Assembly (NCBI GenBank): GCA_937969345.1
Contig: CALBVK010000263.1
Coordinates: forward strand, 1-32,391
Reading direction: 5' to 3'
Length of the DNA: 32,391 nucleotides
Origin: an uncultured Acidimicrobiales bacterium
GTDB lineage: Bacteria > Actinomycetota > Acidimicrobiia > Acidimicrobiales > SHLQ01
In this document: positions 30,566 through 32,391 of the stretch, one piece after another
Position numbering within the stretch: the first letter of the stretch is position 1
Layout: every line of letters starts with the position of its first letter
Translations under genes and position numbers: made by a program
Notes under the pieces: generated by a model
Told to the model about the DNA's origin: nothing
What the model saw: the letters and a program-made list of their open reading frames with translations, nothing else
Databases searched by the model: none

Positions 30566-31354
30566 TTGGCGTCAGCGAAGCGGCAGCGCCTCAGCGCAGA
30601 TGAAACGCGGGAGCGCCTCGTTATTGCTGGCATGGCACTCTTAGCGCTCAACGGCATGTCGGTGGGGCTCGACGCGGTCACACTCGAGCAGGCAGTCCGC
30701 GATGCCGACGTTTCCCGCTCGTCGGCTTACGCGGCCTGGTCGACCGATGACCGATATTCACCTCAAGAGCTCTTCCAGCGCACCGTCTTGCGCCGGGCCG
30801 TCGTCGACCGCAACGCCACAATCGAACAACTTCAAGAGATCGTGATGGCGGTCGTGGTCGAGCACGGCGAGACCATGAACCCTCGCGAGCTGCTCCGAGA
30901 AATGATCCGCGTCGGCGGAGCCGCAAATGTCGAAGCGGTCGCCGGCTCATCGAGTTGGCAGCTCGTGATTGCGTTGCGCGCAATTCTGCACAGCACGTTC
31001 GGACGAGGCCGTGACGAAGACCTCGCCGCGTGGATGGACGAATCCGAAGAAGAACTGCGGTTCGAGACCATTAACGATGTCTACAAACCGCTCGTGGAAA
31101 TCACCGGGCTTCGCCCTCGCCCCGAATACGGCGAACTCGCGTATCAGTACGGCGAGATCAGTGCTGCAGCGATGACCGAAGGTTTGGCAATGCGCTATTC
31201 GCTGCGGGCCCGTGAACATCTCGACGGCCTTGTGCACCCGCACGATCCGGGCCGCGAATGGTCCCTGTACTCACTGATGTTCGAGCAGATCGTGCACCGG
31301 TTCTTCTTGCCAATCGATGCCGACGACTGGAACGTTGACGGTCTCGAGGCTTAG
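30566..31354 (+). CDS. TetR/AcrR-like transcriptional regulator
   Basis: This protein of about 262 residues has an N-terminal helix-turn-helix region of the TetR type (about 1-70: SADETRERLVIAGMALLALNGMSVGLDAVTLEQAVRDADVSRSSAYAAWS), where the last part corresponds to the recognition helix. The C-terminal domain (about 80-260) is helical and likely binds a ligand. The start is uncertain: TTG 30566 has GGAGAGG just upstream (3 nt, short), while ATG 30506 would add 20 residues including the hydrophobic stretch KFLLHF and would overlap promoter-like sequence. It may control the divergent ABC-2 exporter. Its TAG overlaps the end of the convergent P450 gene. Confidence 0.82.
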   Translation: MASAKRQRLSADETRERLVIAGMALLALNGMSVGLDAVTLEQAVRDADVSRSSAYAAWSTDDRYSPQELFQRTVLRRAVVDRNATIEQLQEIVMAVVVEHGETMNPRELLREMIRVGGAANVEAVAGSSSWQLVIALRAILHSTFGRGRDEDLAAWMDESEEELRFETINDVYKPLVEITGLRPRPEYGELAYQYGEISAAAMTEGLAMRYSLRAREHLDGLVHPHDPGREWSLYSLMFEQIVHRFFLPIDADDWNVDGLEA

Positions 31355-32391
31355 GCCACCGGAGTGAACTCGACCGGCAGGTGCTTGATGCCGTGAATAA
31401 AGTTCGACTGCAAAATGTCTGGCGGTCCCGCAGCCTCGATGTCGGGTAATCGCCGGAAAAGCTCTCGATACATGACCGCGATCTCGCGGCGAGCGAGATG
31501 CGCTCCAAGGCAAAAGTGCGGGCCGGGACCGCCGAAACCGAGATGGCGGTTTGGGTCGCGCAGCACGTCGAACCGCAGCGGATCATCGAAGACTCGCGGG
31601 TCCCGATTCGCCGCGGAATAGAACATGGCCAGCTTGTCGCCTTCGGCGATCTCGACTCCGCCGAGCACCGTGTCGCGGGTCGCGGTCCGACGCATCAAGT
31701 TCACCGGGCTAGCGAGCCGGACGATCTCCTCGACCGCAGTCGAGGTGACGCTGTCGAAGTCGCCGCGCCAGATCTCGCGTTGATCCGGGTTCTTGGTCAG
31801 GTAGTGCATTCCCCACGAGATCGCATTTCGTGTGGTCTCGTTGCCGGCGACGACCAGGAGGATGAAGAAGCTGGCGATGTCTGACGTGCTGAGTTGTTCG
31901 CCGTCGAGCTCGGCGTTGACGAGGATCGATGTCAGATCGGTTCCGTCGCCGCCTTTCTTCGATTCGGCGATGCTCGTCATCAATTCCGCAAGCGCGCCGC
32001 CCGCGCCGAGAACCGCCGTTGGAATGTCAGATGCCTCAGCGACGTACTCAGGGTCAGAGGCACCGAGGATGATGTTCGTCTGATCGAAGACGAAATCAAG
32101 CTCGCTACGAGGTACCCCCATGAGGTCGCAAACAATGGCGAGCGGTAGTCGGGCAGCCACGTCAACAACAAAGTCACACGAACCGCGCTCTTGAACTTCA
32201 TCGACGATGAGATTGGCCTGCGAGACGACGGATTCGTCAAGTTCGGCGAGCATCCGCGGCGTGAACCCTCTCGACACCAGCTTTCGCAGGTGCCCGTGGC
32301 GAGGATCGTCCATAGCAATCATGGAGCTGAAGAAGTTGTTGAAGACCTCGGGGAAGTCCATCACGGTTATGCCCTGAGCTGATGAATACAC
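31351..32391 (-). CDS. Cytochrome P450, 5'-truncated by the window edge
   Basis: The visible 346 residues are the C-terminal part of a bacterial P450. Motifs are the I-helix AGNETT (182-187 of the fragment), the K-helix ExxR (E222, R225), an FxxP-like region and the heme-binding loop FGGPGPHFCLGAHLARRE with C294 as thiolate ligand. The N-terminal part, including the B-C region, lies beyond the right edge. The sequence is similar in style to the CYP125/CYP142-related group of actinobacteria, some of which oxidise steroids, but the substrate is not determined. Electron donors are not in the window. The 3' end overlaps the convergent TetR stop by 3 nt. Confidence 0.94.
   Translation of the reverse strand: MYSSAQGITVMDFPEVFNNFFSSMIAMDDPRHGHLRKLVSRGFTPRMLAELDESVVSQANLIVDEVQERGSCDFVVDVAARLPLAIVCDLMGVPRSELDFVFDQTNIILGASDPEYVAEASDIPTAVLGAGGALAELMTSIAESKKGGDGTDLTSILVNAELDGEQLSTSDIASFFILLVVAGNETTRNAISWGMHYLTKNPDQREIWRGDFDSVTSTAVEEIVRLASPVNLMRRTATRDTVLGGVEIAEGDKLAMFYSAANRDPRVFDDPLRFDVLRDPNRHLGFGGPGPHFCLGAHLARREIAVMYRELFRRLPDIEAAGPPDILQSNFIHGIKHLPVEFTPVA

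Overview
The window is high-GC DNA, densely packed with genes on both strands. It looks like a chromosomal fragment of a free-living, probably marine or aquatic actinobacterium, best matching the Acidimicrobiia (Ilumatobacter-like). This rests on F420-type luciferase-like oxidoreductase, heliorhodopsin, halohydrin-dehalogenase and P450 genes, many GTG starts, and actinobacterial-type DUF2510 and PH-like proteins. The taxonomic call is inference from gene content; there is no rRNA in the window.

Layout. 1-2052 (minus): exonuclease VII (xseB start, xseA) behind a secreted acidic protein. 2222-6232 (minus): DoxX-like membrane protein, endonuclease/exonuclease/phosphatase-fold protein, ABC exporter and mscL, with strong hairpin terminators. 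6434-6540 (minus): the SRP RNA gene (ffs). 6640-9156 (plus): a tight three-gene run of halohydrin-dehalogenase-like protein, GNAT acetyltransferase and MFS transporter. 9247-11147 (minus): Rieske oxygenase translationally coupled to an upstream protein of unknown role. 11244-13597: SnoaL-like protein, heliorhodopsin (minus) and NmrA-like reductase. 13683-13770: tRNA-Ser(GGA) with terminator, followed by a mirrored palindromic repeat cluster. 14171-15325: DUF389 membrane protein. 15328-19388: AAA ATPase, TPR protein, membrane protein with PH-like and TPR-like regions, and a PH-like protein. 19391-24748: propeller-like protein, MOSC, several unknowns, a lipoprotein, F420-type oxidoreductase and arylamine N-acetyltransferase. 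24872-28628 (plus): engB, ABC1 kinase, a 51-residue membrane protein, yaaA and a DUF2510/DUF4190-like protein. 28635-30301 (minus): ABC-2 exporter. 30566-31354: TetR-like regulator. 31351-32391 (minus): truncated cytochrome P450.

Most of this is ordinary chromosome: housekeeping genes (xseAB, ffs, tRNA-Ser, mscL, engB) mixed with detoxification or catabolic enzymes. No prophage, integrase, transposase or CRISPR array was seen. The most unusual layer is the palindromes. There are at least two families of short REP-like elements plus one perfect 29-bp palindrome. One REP copy lies inside a coding region and is translated in frame; another family forms a 222-bp cluster that is exactly mirror-symmetric in the spacing of its four units. 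The most interesting proteins are the halohydrin-dehalogenase homologue, which keeps the Ser-Tyr-Arg triad but has Ala in place of the usual Thr of the anion-pocket motif, the heliorhodopsin, and the AAA/TPR/PH-domain neighbourhood at 15.3-19.4 kb.
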